Origin: an uncultured Phycisphaerales bacterium
Lineage (GTDB): Bacteria > Planctomycetota > Phycisphaerae > Sedimentisphaerales > Anaerohalosphaeraceae
Reading direction: 5' to 3'
Assembly: GCA_937868095.1 (NCBI GenBank)
Contig: CALMLO010000007.1
Location: 1 to 62,082, forward strand
DNA: 62,082 bases
The first letter of the stretch is position 1, and each line of letters begins with the position of its first letter. The notes beneath the pieces were generated by a model that was not told the origin of the DNA, did no database searches, and saw only the letters and a program-made list of their open reading frames with translations. Both the position numbers and the translations under genes were made by a program. Shown here piece by piece: positions 1 through 9,384 of this stretch.

Positions 1-52
1 TCAATTCTTTGATAATCCTGTGCAATCTGAACTAGACGCAGATGATTTTGAT

Positions 53-81
53 TAAGAGCCTCTAATGCTCTGTTGAAACCC
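53..81 (+). repeat. Left terminal inverted repeat of the IS
   Basis: Begins TAAGAGCCTCTAATGCTCTG and is the reverse complement of 1029-1057 apart from one base near the inner end. It marks the left end of the insertion sequence. Confidence 0.85.
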
Positions 82-117
82 TAAAGATTTTCATACAGGA
101 CGTCCGATAAATGAGGC

Positions 118-1025
118 ATGAAAACCTCACAAAACAAACGAATTATGACCCAATCGCCGGTCGCATTGGCTCAGATGGCCCTGAAAGTGGCCCAGGATGG
201 GATCGAAACCTATTCGTCCCATTTCTCCCGCAAAGACTTTACACAACCTCAGTTGTTTGCCATTCTGGCCTTAAAACAATTCTTCAGCACCGATTATCGC
301 GGCGTGATCCAGTATCTGCACGACTTTTCCGACTTACGCCAGGCTCTCAAACTCAAACGGGTGCCTCATTACTCGACCTTGTGTTATGCCGAAAAAAGGC
401 TGCTAAAAAAGGGGCTTTTGAAACCCTGTTAAACGCCACTTTGAACCATGCGCGTCAGATGAAATTGATCCCTAAGCGACCTATTGGGGCCGTCGATTCG
501 ACTGGGATGGAAAGCCGCCATGCCTCCCGTTATTATGTACATCGGGTGGGCTATAAACGGTTTTTACGGTATTCCTGGCCTAAAATCACGGCCGTCTGTG
601 AGGTGAATACCCACCTATTTGCCGGATGGATCGTCACCCGGGGCCCCAGCAATGATTCGCCGCAATTCATTCCAGTCATGAAACAGGCGGCGGAGGGGAT
701 CCACTTCACGGCAGCATTGGCCGATGCGGCCTATGATGGGGAGCATAATCATCGGTTTTGTCGTGAAGACCAACAGATCGAACAAACGAGGATTCCGTTA
801 AATCGTCGCCGGGGACGCAAATGGCCCAAAGAACCTTATCGGCGTCAGATGAAAACCCAATTTGACAAAGAGCTTTATAAACAACGGTCTCAAATCGAGA
901 GCGTTTTCTCTCGCCATAAACGGTTAATGGGTTCGGCTTTACGCGGCCGAACCGAGACCTCCCAGAAACGGGAATGCCTCTATCGTGTATTAACGCACAA
1001 CCTGATGATTCTCAGGTGTGCCTAA
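118..1025 (+). CDS. IS4/IS5-like transposase, made by -1 frameshifting
   Basis: The first frame starts at ATG 118 and stops at 432 (104 residues). The adjoining -1 frame carries the rest to 1025. Joined at the slippery run 405-411, the product is about 303 residues, a normal size for an IS4/IS5-type DDE transposase. The N-terminal part is helical and probably binds DNA. The catalytic core after the shift shows D in AVDSTGMESRH, D in ADAAYDGEHN and E in YKQRSQIESVFSRHK. The last matches the Y-x2-R-x3-E-x6-K signature. The reading in the second frame upstream of about 390 has no sensible protein sequence, so it is not an independent gene starting at 111. The shift could be programmed or a real indel; the exact A-AAA-AAG heptamer in the correct phase favours a programmed event. 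Confidence 0.8.
405..411 (+). promoter_or_regulatory. Programmed -1 frameshift site, A AAA AAG
   Basis: In the first transposase frame the codons read CTA-AAA-AAG-GGG, so the heptamer A_AAA_AAG sits in the phase required for tandem tRNA slippage. After a -1 step the second frame stays open to the end of the transposase. A G-rich run follows directly. An upstream A6 run (392-397) is in the wrong phase. The frames are seen directly; that slippage happens is inferred from the known behaviour of this heptamer in IS elements. Confidence 0.65.
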
Positions 1026-1028
1026 AAA

Positions 1029-1057
1029 GGATTTCAACAGAGCATTAGAGGCTCTTA
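1029..1057 (-). repeat. Right terminal inverted repeat of the IS
   Basis: Reverse complement of 53-81 with one mismatch. It starts immediately downstream of the transposase stop codon at 1023-1025 and ends the element. Confidence 0.85.
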
Positions 1058-1463
1058 GTCAACATCGGCTCTCCTTTCCTACAATGTCTTTTTTGTCCAT
1101 TAGACAAGTCGGAAGGATGAGCCATTTTTATTTACAGTATCTGTTGTTAAAGAGCTAAACCGATGTCATTTTTCTTGGAAAGTACAGTCAGTGAAGGACT
1201 TGAGGGATATTATCCCCATTCATGAAGCCCATATCGGCAACTTTCTGCGGCGCTGGTACTGCCCAACTCGATCAATGACCGATCGTTGCAAGCGCTGCGG
1301 GAAAAACCGTATATCTACGGAATTTTGAGGGAAAGCGAGAGTATGGCATGGAAATTTATTGGCCATGCCGCAGCGATTTTTGTAAAATTATCCATGCAGA
1401 GTTAGATGGGAATCGTATTTTTCAGCCGCGTAAATGGGAACTATCAGTCAAAATGAGTACTCT
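1058..1463. other. Gap between the IS and GH65 with a possible gene remnant
   Basis: No convincing gene. The plus-strand frame 1226-1405 is open for 60 codons but lacks a start and matches nothing I recognise (it contains LPNSINDRSLQALREK and KPYIYGILRESE). A second frame just before it is also protein-like. Together they may be the eroded tail of a gene cut by the IS insertion. No clear promoter or terminator was found, so the promoter of the GH65 operon is not located. Confidence 0.3.
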
Positions 1464-3818
1464 ATGCACTTGACAAAACGTCCTGAAAAGTATTACGGAG
1501 GAGATCCCTGGACCATCGTGGAGGAAGGTTTTCACCCGGAAAAACAACGTCTCAGTGAATCCATTTTTTCGGTGGCCAACGAACATATGGGTGTCAGGGG
1601 CTATTTTGAAGAGGGCTACAGCGGCGATCATCTGCTGGGCAGCTATTTCAATCACCTCTATGATTATCTTGCGATCAGCCATGACCAGCTTTTTAAGGGC
1701 ATGATCACTAAAAGCGGCGTGATGATTAATGCGGTTGACTGGCTGTATACGCGCATCAGCATTGATGGGGAGCCGCTAGACCTTGCCGTGGCCCGGGTCA
1801 GCGATTTCAAGCGAGTTCTGGACATGAAAACGCTGGTGTATACCCGGTCATTTGTCTGGCATCTTCAGTCCGGCCGGCAGATACAAATGACGTTTATACG
1901 CTTTTTGAATATGCATACGACGAAAATGGGCTGTCAGCGCATAGTTTTTAAGCCGTTAAATTTTTCCGGAAACGCCGACATCGTGCTTGGGCTTGACTTT
2001 GCTACGCGTTATGAAATTGCTTCCGGCTGGACTCAGACACAAACGACCGGTTCGGCGGATTCAGACAAGGGGGAAAATTTCTGGAAGGAAGTCAAAAAGG
2101 ACTCAGACGACAGAGGATGTCGGATTCTGGCACAAACAAAGGGGACGGGCTTTCAGCTGTATTCGAGCTTTCGCATGCTGACCGGGCAATCCGTTGCGCC
2201 GCGCGTGCTGTCACGCGATAAATTCATCGGTCTTGGATTTTCCTTGTCCCTGGATGAAAACAAGGTAATCTGTATCGATAAGATCGTTTTTAATCAGTGG
2301 GCGAAGAACGACCACACCGAGGAAAACTGGGAACATGCAAGTACATCAGCCGCGATGTATGCAGAGGTTACTTTTGAGACAGCCCACAGTCAGCATGTCC
2401 GGTTCATGGAACGGATGTGGGATCGTTTTGGTGTTGACATTGACGGAGACGACGACGCGCTGCAGGGCCTGCGTTTTTCCATCCTGTCATGCTATCAAAC
2501 CTATCATGGAGAAAATCCCCGTTTAAATCCGCTTTGCAAAGGCCTGACGGGAGAGGTTTATTTTGGCTGGGCGTTCTGGGATACGGAAATCTACTGTCAC
2601 CGATTTCATTTGTTTGTCAATCCCCAGGCGGCCAAGAATCTGCTGATGTATCGCTATCACACGCTGGGGGAGGCACTTCGGCGCGCCCGGGATCTGGATT
2701 GTCAGGGCGCCCGATATCCGTTTGCCACTGTTTCAGGATATGAGGACTCGGGGACCTGGCAGCATGTGGACCTGGAACACCATATCAGCGGGGCGGTCGG
2801 CTATGCGATCTGGCAATATGACAAGATTACCCAGGATAAGGAGTTTTTGTATAAGGAAGGCATTGAGATGCTTCTTCAGATTTCCCGATTCTATGCAAGT
2901 GCGGGCGATTACAGTCCTTTGAACGGTGATTTTGGTCTGTACGGCGTGATGGGGCCGGATGAGTTTCATATGATGGTTAATCACAACTTCTATACAAATT
3001 ACCTGGCGAAGAAAATATTTCTCTTTACGCTTGAGGTGCTGGAAGAGATGAAACGAAATGCGCCGGACCAATACGATTTTGCCATCCAGAAAGTCGCCCT
3101 GGATCCCGCGGAACCGAAGGTCTGGAACGACATGGCCCAAAAAATGCGCATTCATCAGGAGCCGGATACAAAAATATTTGAACAGCACGCCGGCTACTTT
3201 GACCTTCCGCATGTGGAAATTGCCGACATTTCGATGAACGATATCCCCATTTACAAAAACTGGGCGTATATCCGCATCTTTCGGAAAAATATGATTAAGC
3301 AGCCGGATGTGCTGAACCACATGTTTTTCTTTAGTGAAGATTTTACTCTGGAGGAAAAGAAGGCCAATTATGACTTTTACGAGGCCCGTACCATTCATGA
3401 GTCCTCTCTGTCGCCTTCGCTTCATTCTATTTTAGCGCTGGAGTTGGGAATGACCGAACAGGCCTATGCGTTTTTTACCTATGCGGCCCGACTGGACCTG
3501 GATAACTATAACCGCAATACCGAACAGGGCCATCATGCGACGTCCGCCGCAGGCGTCTGGGCGAATTTGGTTTGCGGTTACGGCGGTATGCGCAGCGACG
3601 GCCCTGTTCTTTCTTTTCGTCCCCAGATTGCCCAGGCCTGGAACTATTACCAGTTTAAGGTATATTATCGAGGGAGCATGATGGAGGTTATGGTGGACAA
3701 AACCCAGGCGACGTTTCGGTTGAGGGAAGGCAAGCCCGTTGAAATCAAGATATACGATACATTATATCGAATTGATTCAAAAGGCGTGCGGCTCCCTTTA
3801 CTGTCTCAAACCCTTTAA
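1464..3818 (+). CDS. GH65 family glycoside phosphorylase (kojibiose/maltose phosphorylase type)
   Basis: A 784-residue cytoplasmic protein with no signal peptide. Family members phosphorolyse alpha-linked disaccharides to beta-glucose 1-phosphate. The typical GH65 N-terminus (DPWTIVEEGF ... ESIFSVANEHMGVRGYFEE) is present. In the (alpha/alpha)6 barrel, WDTEIYCHRFH and GYEDSGTWQHVDLEHHISG are conserved, and MGPDEFHMMVNHNFYTN carries the probable general acid Glu near residue 500. EQGHHATSAAG resembles the phosphate-binding loop. Some GH65 members are hydrolases, and the substrate cannot be read from sequence. An in-frame ATG at 1434 adds ten residues. Neither start has a good ribosome binding site, and 1464 fits the family N-terminus better. 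It leads the operon with the mutarotase, symporter and GH141-like genes. Confidence 0.85.
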   Translation: MHLTKRPEKYYGGDPWTIVEEGFHPEKQRLSESIFSVANEHMGVRGYFEEGYSGDHLLGSYFNHLYDYLAISHDQLFKGMITKSGVMINAVDWLYTRISIDGEPLDLAVARVSDFKRVLDMKTLVYTRSFVWHLQSGRQIQMTFIRFLNMHTTKMGCQRIVFKPLNFSGNADIVLGLDFATRYEIASGWTQTQTTGSADSDKGENFWKEVKKDSDDRGCRILAQTKGTGFQLYSSFRMLTGQSVAPRVLSRDKFIGLGFSLSLDENKVICIDKIVFNQWAKNDHTEENWEHASTSAAMYAEVTFETAHSQHVRFMERMWDRFGVDIDGDDDALQGLRFSILSCYQTYHGENPRLNPLCKGLTGEVYFGWAFWDTEIYCHRFHLFVNPQAAKNLLMYRYHTLGEALRRARDLDCQGARYPFATVSGYEDSGTWQHVDLEHHISGAVGYAIWQYDKITQDKEFLYKEGIEMLLQISRFYASAGDYSPLNGDFGLYGVMGPDEFHMMVNHNFYTNYLAKKIFLFTLEVLEEMKRNAPDQYDFAIQKVALDPAEPKVWNDMAQKMRIHQEPDTKIFEQHAGYFDLPHVEIADISMNDIPIYKNWAYIRIFRKNMIKQPDVLNHMFFFSEDFTLEEKKANYDFYEARTIHESSLSPSLHSILALELGMTEQAYAFFTYAARLDLDNYNRNTEQGHHATSAAGVWANLVCGYGGMRSDGPVLSFRPQIAQAWNYYQFKVYYRGSMMEVMVDKTQATFRLREGKPVEIKIYDTLYRIDSKGVRLPLLSQTL

Positions 3819-3834
3819 ACCAAGGAGGCGATGT

Positions 3835-4632
3835 ATGAAAAATGCATACTGGATTGTGCTGGTGCCGGGGATCTTTTTTGCGGAGGCCTATGCGTTTTCG
3901 CCTTATGAAAATTATTTATTGTCAGGAAAACCTACGCATGCGGGTTTAATCGCTCGCGCCAAGTCCGGTCAGGAAGACCTTCTGTCTGAACGGCTGTTCA
4001 AGTTATGCAAGGACAGGAAAAACGGAAAGATTAAGCAGGCGGGGATATCGAATCCGTCGGTTTTTAAAAGGCAGATACAGGGCGAAACATGGTTTCTGGT
4101 TTCTTTTCAATATGCAGGGGATAAACCCTATTTAACGGCGGCCCAATCATTCGAAACAGCCGTTCCCGAACTGAAAGATTTGATCGATCCGCACCCGCGA
4201 GCGGCGCGATACGGCCGCTGCTGGCTGCAGATGGAATGGATCAATTATATTCGCGGCCTCGATACAGAGCGGGAACCCACTCAAGTCCTGTCGATGGTCA
4301 CAACGATAAAACCTGAAAAAGAAAGTGACTACCGCAGTCTACACCAGACCGTCTGGCCAGGCGTGGTTGACCAAATGATTCGAGGAAACAACCGTAACTT
4401 TTGCATCTTTCTGGCAGAAATCGGAGATACATTGTATGAGTTTTTCTACCTGGAGTATATGGGCACCGATTCTGAACAGGATGATCAGATGAACAAAGAA
4501 GACCCGGTGAATCAGCGATGGTGGGCTCAGACAGGCCCCTGTCAGCAGCCCCTCCCGGGTGAAACAGAGATTTGGGCGTCTATGATTCCAGTCACAGATT
4601 CAACGCTTCAGAAGGAATCAAAAAATGATTAA
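3835..4632 (+). CDS. Exported tandem L-rhamnose mutarotase-like protein
   Basis: 265 residues starting at ATG 3835, behind a strong AAGGAGG site. The N-terminus (hydrophobic stretch ending AEAYA) looks like a cleavable signal peptide, which is unusual because characterised RhaM enzymes are cytoplasmic. The C-terminal half (about residues 150-245) matches the RhaM dimeric alpha-beta barrel: LHQTVWPGVV with the conserved His, RNFCIFL, and DPVNQRWW. The N-terminal half (about 35-140) looks like a degenerate second copy. RhaM interconverts alpha and beta anomers of L-rhamnose or related deoxysugars. The 8-bp overlap with the downstream symporter suggests the protein presents the correct anomer to that transporter. 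Whether it is secreted or membrane-held is not certain. Confidence 0.75.
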   Translation: MKNAYWIVLVPGIFFAEAYAFSPYENYLLSGKPTHAGLIARAKSGQEDLLSERLFKLCKDRKNGKIKQAGISNPSVFKRQIQGETWFLVSFQYAGDKPYLTAAQSFETAVPELKDLIDPHPRAARYGRCWLQMEWINYIRGLDTEREPTQVLSMVTTIKPEKESDYRSLHQTVWPGVVDQMIRGNNRNFCIFLAEIGDTLYEFFYLEYMGTDSEQDDQMNKEDPVNQRWWAQTGPCQQPLPGETEIWASMIPVTDSTLQKESKND

Positions 4633-6262
4633 GGCGCCGGTTGTTCTGCCTCTGGGTGTAACCATGCATCCGCTGGATGTCTGGGTATTTGCGAGCTATC
4701 TGGTGGTTCTTCTGTCCATTGGTGCATTTGTGAGTTATCGTCATCGCAAAAGCGAGGACTTGTTTCTGGGCGGTCGTTCGATGGGGTGGGGCAATGTAGG
4801 TTTAAGCATATTTGGAACCAACATCGGACCGACGTTTTTAATCGCCACCTGCGGAGCCGGGTATACCACCGGCATGGTGACGGCCAATTTTGAATGGATG
4901 GCGTGGATCTTCCTGTTTTTGCTGGGCATGGTATTTGTGCCGTTTTACCTGAATACGAAAATATCCACGATGCCGGAATTTATGAATAAGCGTTTTGGCC
5001 GCGGCTGTTATACTTTCATGTCTTTCTATGCCCTGCTGGGCACTGTTGTTTTGTGGATTGGCGGCACTTTGTTTGCCGGCGGTGCTTTGCTGTCTCAGCT
5101 TCTGGGCTGGAAGTTGATGTCCTGTATCTGGCTGCTGGCCGCCATTGCCGCCAGTTTCACCATTGCCGGGGGCCTGGTGGCGGTCATGGTGACCGATTCG
5201 TTTCAATCTATTCTGATAATTATCGGGGCAGCCCTGCTTTCCATCATTGCGGCAAGCCGATTGGACTCCTTTTCCTCCCTGGTTCATGTTCAATGCGGCA
5301 ACACCCCTTCGGAATTAACATGGAAACTGCTGCATCCGGGCGGTTCGGACAATCCCTGGTATGCGTTTGTCCTGGGGTACCCTGTTCTTTCGCTGTGGTT
5401 TTGGTGTTCGGACCAGACGATTGTGCAGCGTGCCCTGGGCGCCCGGAATTTGAAGCAAAGCCAGGGGGGCACCTTATTGGCGGCATTTCTTAAAATCACT
5501 CCGCCGTTTATCTTTCTGCTGCCAGGTATTTTCGCCGCTCAGCTGCTGCCCGGCATTGAAGACGATAAACAGGTGTTTTTAAGCATGGTAAATACCTTTC
5601 TGCCGGCGGGGCTGGTCGGGTTGAGTATTTCAGTTCTTGTTGCGGCGGTGATTTCAACTCTGGATTCCGGGCTCAATTCATTCAGCACCATATTCACACT
5701 GGATCTCTACAAACGCTGGATAGCCCCGACGGCTACAGAGCATCAAATCAAACAGGTGGGACGCATCACCACCGTCGCTTCGGCGTTCCTTGCCGTAGGG
5801 ATTGCCTGGTTTCTCAGCAAAGTCGAAGGAACCAATCTGTTTAATCTGTTCCAGGGGATTATCGGGTATATGGCTCCTCCGGTCTCGGCTGTTTTTGTGC
5901 TGGGCATTTTCTGGAGGCGTTCCACGGCGACAGCGGCTCTGCTGACGCTGATCGTCGGCTCGATGGTTTCCTTATCCATCGGGTTCTGTGATATCACCAA
6001 TGTGTTCGCCAATGAGGCCGGAGAGGATATTTTCCCGCATTTTCTCCTGTTGTCGTTTTATTTGTTCTGCGGGATCGTGCTTTTTATGATCTTAACCTCC
6101 CTTGTCACGCGGCACAGCGATTCGGAGACGCCGCTACCGACGCTGCGTCAGACATATCGTGAAAACCCGGGACTGGGCCGGGCCGGACTCATCGGGTGGG
6201 CTGTTCTGGCCGTTATTATGGTCGGCTTGTATCTGTTCTTTCAGTTTGGGATGAAGGCATAA
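4625..6262 (+). CDS. SSS family sodium:solute symporter (sugar)
   Basis: 545 residues with about 13-14 hydrophobic segments. The SSS signature is clear: EDLFLGGRSMGWGNVGLSIFGTN near the N-terminus, LGYPVLSLWFWCSDQTIVQRALGA in the middle (TM6-7 region), and a conserved STLDSGLNSFSTIFTLDLYKR segment. These are typical of SGLT-like sodium/sugar cotransporters. The start codon overlaps the end of the mutarotase gene by 8 bp and the stop overlaps the next gene by 1 bp, so the three are translationally coupled. The likely substrate is a deoxyhexose or another sugar released by the neighbouring enzymes, but this is inferred from context only. Confidence 0.88.
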   Translation: MIKAPVVLPLGVTMHPLDVWVFASYLVVLLSIGAFVSYRHRKSEDLFLGGRSMGWGNVGLSIFGTNIGPTFLIATCGAGYTTGMVTANFEWMAWIFLFLLGMVFVPFYLNTKISTMPEFMNKRFGRGCYTFMSFYALLGTVVLWIGGTLFAGGALLSQLLGWKLMSCIWLLAAIAASFTIAGGLVAVMVTDSFQSILIIIGAALLSIIAASRLDSFSSLVHVQCGNTPSELTWKLLHPGGSDNPWYAFVLGYPVLSLWFWCSDQTIVQRALGARNLKQSQGGTLLAAFLKITPPFIFLLPGIFAAQLLPGIEDDKQVFLSMVNTFLPAGLVGLSISVLVAAVISTLDSGLNSFSTIFTLDLYKRWIAPTATEHQIKQVGRITTVASAFLAVGIAWFLSKVEGTNLFNLFQGIIGYMAPPVSAVFVLGIFWRRSTATAALLTLIVGSMVSLSIGFCDITNVFANEAGEDIFPHFLLLSFYLFCGIVLFMILTSLVTRHSDSETPLPTLRQTYRENPGLGRAGLIGWAVLAVIMVGLYLFFQFGMKA

Positions 6263-8256
6263 TGAATCGGCGAAGAAAAACCGGCGCGAAGAGATGGATG
6301 CTTACAAACGCAGCGATCTTCGTTATCCCGTTTTTGGGAATCGGCTGTGCAATCCTGCCGCAACAGACGCAAACGGAATTTTATGTCTCGCCTGACGGCA
6401 ATGACTGTGCGGCCGGAAGTCTGGACCGGCCGTGGCGGACCTTGCAGCACGCACGCGACCAGATTCGAACGATCAACAAAAACATGCAGCAGGATATCAT
6501 TGTATATCTTCGCGGCGGTATGTACATGCTGGACGGGACTTTCGAATTGACGCCTTTCGATTCAGGCACAAACGGGCATTGGATTATCTATAAGGCGTTT
6601 CAGGATGAGGTTCCCATTTTGAGCGGTGCGGTTCCGGTTGCCGGATGGACGCGGCATGCCGGTGATATCTGGAAGGCCCGGCTTGTCAGAGACAAAAAAC
6701 TGCGGGCTTTGTATATCAATGGGAAAAGAGCCGTCATGGCAAGACAGCCCCAGGGAGTGTTCGGGCAAGGGGGATACGGGACATTTCACATCACCGGCAA
6801 GGAGCCCTGGGCCTCCACTGCCGGGACGGAATATGCCGGGATCAAATTTAAACCCGATGAGGTCGGCGTGTATAACAATCCTCGGAATGTCGAACTGTTT
6901 CAATCCAATGTGTGGAGTGAGCCGATTTTATGCGTGGAAGACATGTTTTCCGAAGAGGGGTATACCGTCGTCTTGCTTCAGCAGCCGTATGGTGCGATTG
7001 CGCTGAATATGAGCTGGGTTCCCTTCCGGGCAACCCCCCGCCCCGATCGCCCGATCTATATCCGCAATGCCTATGAACTGCTGGATGAGCCGGGAGAGTT
7101 TTACTTCGACGATCAAACCCATATGCTGTACTACTATTCCCGCGGCGAGGATATGACAACCGCCGAGGTGTATGCTCCTGTCGTGGAAGGGCTTGTCCGC
7201 ATTCAGGGAGACAGTGCCTCATCGCGAGTCCGGAATATTCAGTTTTACGGCCTGACCTTTGCCTATGACGATTACCTGCTGTCTTCCCTGGGCAATTCTC
7301 GCGGCTGGGTCAGTGTGCAGAGTCTGTCTCAATTTACCCGATACATCAAGGACGGCAACTGGCATCTGAATCATTACAACGACATCACGATTCCCAAGGG
7401 CACGGTCAACGTGTGCAATGCCGAGTCAATTCGGATCGAACGAAATCGCTTTGAGCACCTGGCAAGCGCCGTGGCATTGAGTCTGGAAAATGATGTGGTC
7501 AATACCACTGTGATCGGCAATACCTTTGGAGACTTGATGGGAACATCGGTCAATGTAGGTCATCCCCAGCATTACAAAATTGGGGATGGGGAGCAATTTT
7601 CTGACGGCGTAGAGGGAGTCTGTAAAAATATCCTGATCTCCAATAACTTTGTTTGCAATGCCTGTCTGGACTTTCGGCAGATAGAAGGAATGACCGGCTT
7701 TTTTGCGGAAAACGTAAAGATTGTCCATAATGAGATCAGCGGCACACCTTATGGCGGTCTTGCCCTGGGCTGGTGGTGGGGCAATGCCCAGATTCCTCCG
7801 TCGACGGTTGCCAAAAATAATTCTATTTTGTACAACCGCATCGGCAGCACGCACCGTGCACTCAACGACGGGGGGATTATTTATGTGCTGGGCGAGCAGC
7901 CCGATTCGGAAATTGCTTATAATTACTGTTATGACGGTCCCCGATGTATTTACCCGGATGACGGGTCGGCCTATTGGAACATTCATCATAATGTCATCCT
8001 GAATCGCCAGGATGAATCCTCGCCGCATAAAGAGCTCTGGCTGCACATCTGGTCAAAGAACTGCCATGACATGACCATCGACCACAATTTCGTCAAAGCC
8101 GACAACGTCCGCAACGAGGGGACCCGTTGTCCGGTCACCCGCACGATAGTGGAACCCCTGGCGCCGGAATGGTCACCTCCGGCCCGTGCGATTATTGATG
8201 CGGCCGGTCTTGAGCCCGCCTATCAGGATATTCGACCCCGATCAGAATCCGATTAG
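6262..8256 (+). CDS. GH141-like right-handed beta-helix lipoprotein (putative fucosidase/xylanase family)
   Basis: 664 residues from ATG 6262, which overlaps the symporter stop by one base. The N-terminus is basic then hydrophobic and ends in a lipobox-like FLGIGC, so it is probably a lipoprotein. The mature part opens with FYVSPDGNDCAAGSLDRPWRTLQ and PILSGAVPVAGW, the hallmark of GH141-type proteins. A long region rich in short N/I/V repeats follows (about 380-620), forming a right-handed parallel beta-helix, with NDGGIIYVLG and IHHNVI turns. Characterised GH141 enzymes include an alpha-L-fucosidase acting on rhamnogalacturonan-II (BT1002 in Bacteroides thetaiotaomicron) and xylanases. The fucosidase role is favoured by the locus but not proven. 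Confidence 0.7.
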   Translation: MNRRRKTGAKRWMLTNAAIFVIPFLGIGCAILPQQTQTEFYVSPDGNDCAAGSLDRPWRTLQHARDQIRTINKNMQQDIIVYLRGGMYMLDGTFELTPFDSGTNGHWIIYKAFQDEVPILSGAVPVAGWTRHAGDIWKARLVRDKKLRALYINGKRAVMARQPQGVFGQGGYGTFHITGKEPWASTAGTEYAGIKFKPDEVGVYNNPRNVELFQSNVWSEPILCVEDMFSEEGYTVVLLQQPYGAIALNMSWVPFRATPRPDRPIYIRNAYELLDEPGEFYFDDQTHMLYYYSRGEDMTTAEVYAPVVEGLVRIQGDSASSRVRNIQFYGLTFAYDDYLLSSLGNSRGWVSVQSLSQFTRYIKDGNWHLNHYNDITIPKGTVNVCNAESIRIERNRFEHLASAVALSLENDVVNTTVIGNTFGDLMGTSVNVGHPQHYKIGDGEQFSDGVEGVCKNILISNNFVCNACLDFRQIEGMTGFFAENVKIVHNEISGTPYGGLALGWWWGNAQIPPSTVAKNNSILYNRIGSTHRALNDGGIIYVLGEQPDSEIAYNYCYDGPRCIYPDDGSAYWNIHHNVILNRQDESSPHKELWLHIWSKNCHDMTIDHNFVKADNVRNEGTRCPVTRTIVEPLAPEWSPPARAIIDAAGLEPAYQDIRPRSESD

Positions 8257-8272
8257 GAAAGACAAACAGTCC

Positions 8273-9373
8273 ATGAAGCCGCTGTGGAAAAAAAATTGGC
8301 CCCAAACACGACAGCATTTTATAGACTGGTGGAAGTGCCGCGGACTGGTGCTGGGATGCTGGGGCACGGGGATCGACAGCGACGGCCCGCCTCATGCGGA
8401 TACAGCCAGACCTTCTTCAGCGGCCGATCCGGAACAGTATCATACGGATCCAAAGTCAGTCGCTGAAAGAATCCATTATGAAATGGCCCGCAAGGTCTGG
8501 CCGGCGGATGTGCTCCCGGCGGCATGGCCGGACATCGGCACGGTGAGCTTGGCGCCCTTTCTGGGAGCTGTTCCGAAGTATGAACGAGACAACATTTGGT
8601 ATCACTCCTGCATCGCCGAGCCCGAGACCCATCCGCCGCTTCGCTATGAGCCCGATGCCCCCTACAGCCAAATGCTCCAAGCGGTTCTTCGAGCCGTGCT
8701 CGCCCGCAGCGGGGGACATTATTTTGTGGGAATGTCTGCGATTGTACCCAATCTGGACGTCTTAGCGGCCTTGCGAGGAACCGAAAATCTGCTGATGGAT
8801 ATCCTGGAGCGTCCGGCGTGGGTTCACCAGAAACTTCAGGAGATTGAAACGGCCTATCGGCAGGTGTTTGAAGACCTGTATGACATTATCAAAGATGAAG
8901 ACGGCAGTATGGCGTTTGGTTATTTTATGCTCTGGGGGCCGGGTAAAACAGGTCTGCTTCAGTGTGATCTGGCGGCGATGCTTTCTCCGAAGATGTTTGA
9001 TGATTTTGTGGTGCCTTATCTGAAGCAGTCGGTGAATTATCTGGATTATTCGATGTTTCATGTGGATGGGCATCAATGCCTGGCCTTTGTGGACCCCCTG
9101 CTTGAAATCGAAGGATTGCAGGCGATTGAATGGACTCCAGACCCGCAGGTTCCGCCGGGGGGCTCTCCGCACTGGTACGATCTGTACAAAAAAATTCTCC
9201 AGGCCGGCAAAGCCGTGTGGGCTGCCAATTTGGATGCGGATGAGGTGATTCCGCTGCTGGATGCCATCGGGCCTGAAGGAGTGTATCTGAATGTCGTCTC
9301 CGCCAGGGGTAAACCAATCACCCCCCGGCAGATGGAGCGGCTGGCAGAAAAGATTGAACCCTATCGCGGCTGA
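8273..9373 (+). CDS. Uroporphyrinogen decarboxylase (URO-D) family protein
   Basis: 366 residues, cytoplasmic, starting at ATG 8273 soon after the beta-helix gene. It has the TIM-barrel features of the URO-D superfamily: a long N-terminal helical region, MFHVDGHQCLAFVDPLLE, GLQAIEWTPDP, and GVYLNVVSARGKP near the C-terminus. True HemE is unlikely because the protein is divergent and sits in a glycan locus. The superfamily also includes corrinoid-dependent methyltransferases of the MtaA/MtbA type and many uncharacterised planctomycete and Lentisphaerae paralogues. No corrinoid-binding partner is present nearby. Substrate unknown. Confidence 0.75.
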   Translation: MKPLWKKNWPQTRQHFIDWWKCRGLVLGCWGTGIDSDGPPHADTARPSSAADPEQYHTDPKSVAERIHYEMARKVWPADVLPAAWPDIGTVSLAPFLGAVPKYERDNIWYHSCIAEPETHPPLRYEPDAPYSQMLQAVLRAVLARSGGHYFVGMSAIVPNLDVLAALRGTENLLMDILERPAWVHQKLQEIETAYRQVFEDLYDIIKDEDGSMAFGYFMLWGPGKTGLLQCDLAAMLSPKMFDDFVVPYLKQSVNYLDYSMFHVDGHQCLAFVDPLLEIEGLQAIEWTPDPQVPPGGSPHWYDLYKKILQAGKAVWAANLDADEVIPLLDAIGPEGVYLNVVSARGKPITPRQMERLAEKIEPYRG

Positions 9374-9384
9374 GGGAGCGGCTC

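Larger units (their letters stand above)
53..1057 (+). mobile_element. Complete insertion sequence (IS4/IS5-like, DDE transposase)
   Basis: About 1,005 bp bounded by near-perfect 29-bp inverted repeats at 53-81 and 1029-1057 that differ at one position. The only gene inside is a transposase with a D-D-E catalytic core, read in two frames (118-1025). The bases just outside the repeats share no clear target duplication beyond a possible TA. The intact ends and otherwise unbroken frames suggest a recently active copy. The family call rests on the C-terminal Y-x2-R-x3-E-x6-K signature, which IS4 and IS5 elements share. Confidence 0.85.

Noticed and set aside
111..1025. A single 304-codon frame as an independent transposase gene
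   Set aside because: The part before about 390 does not read as a protein; the family-like N-terminus is in the other frame starting at 118.
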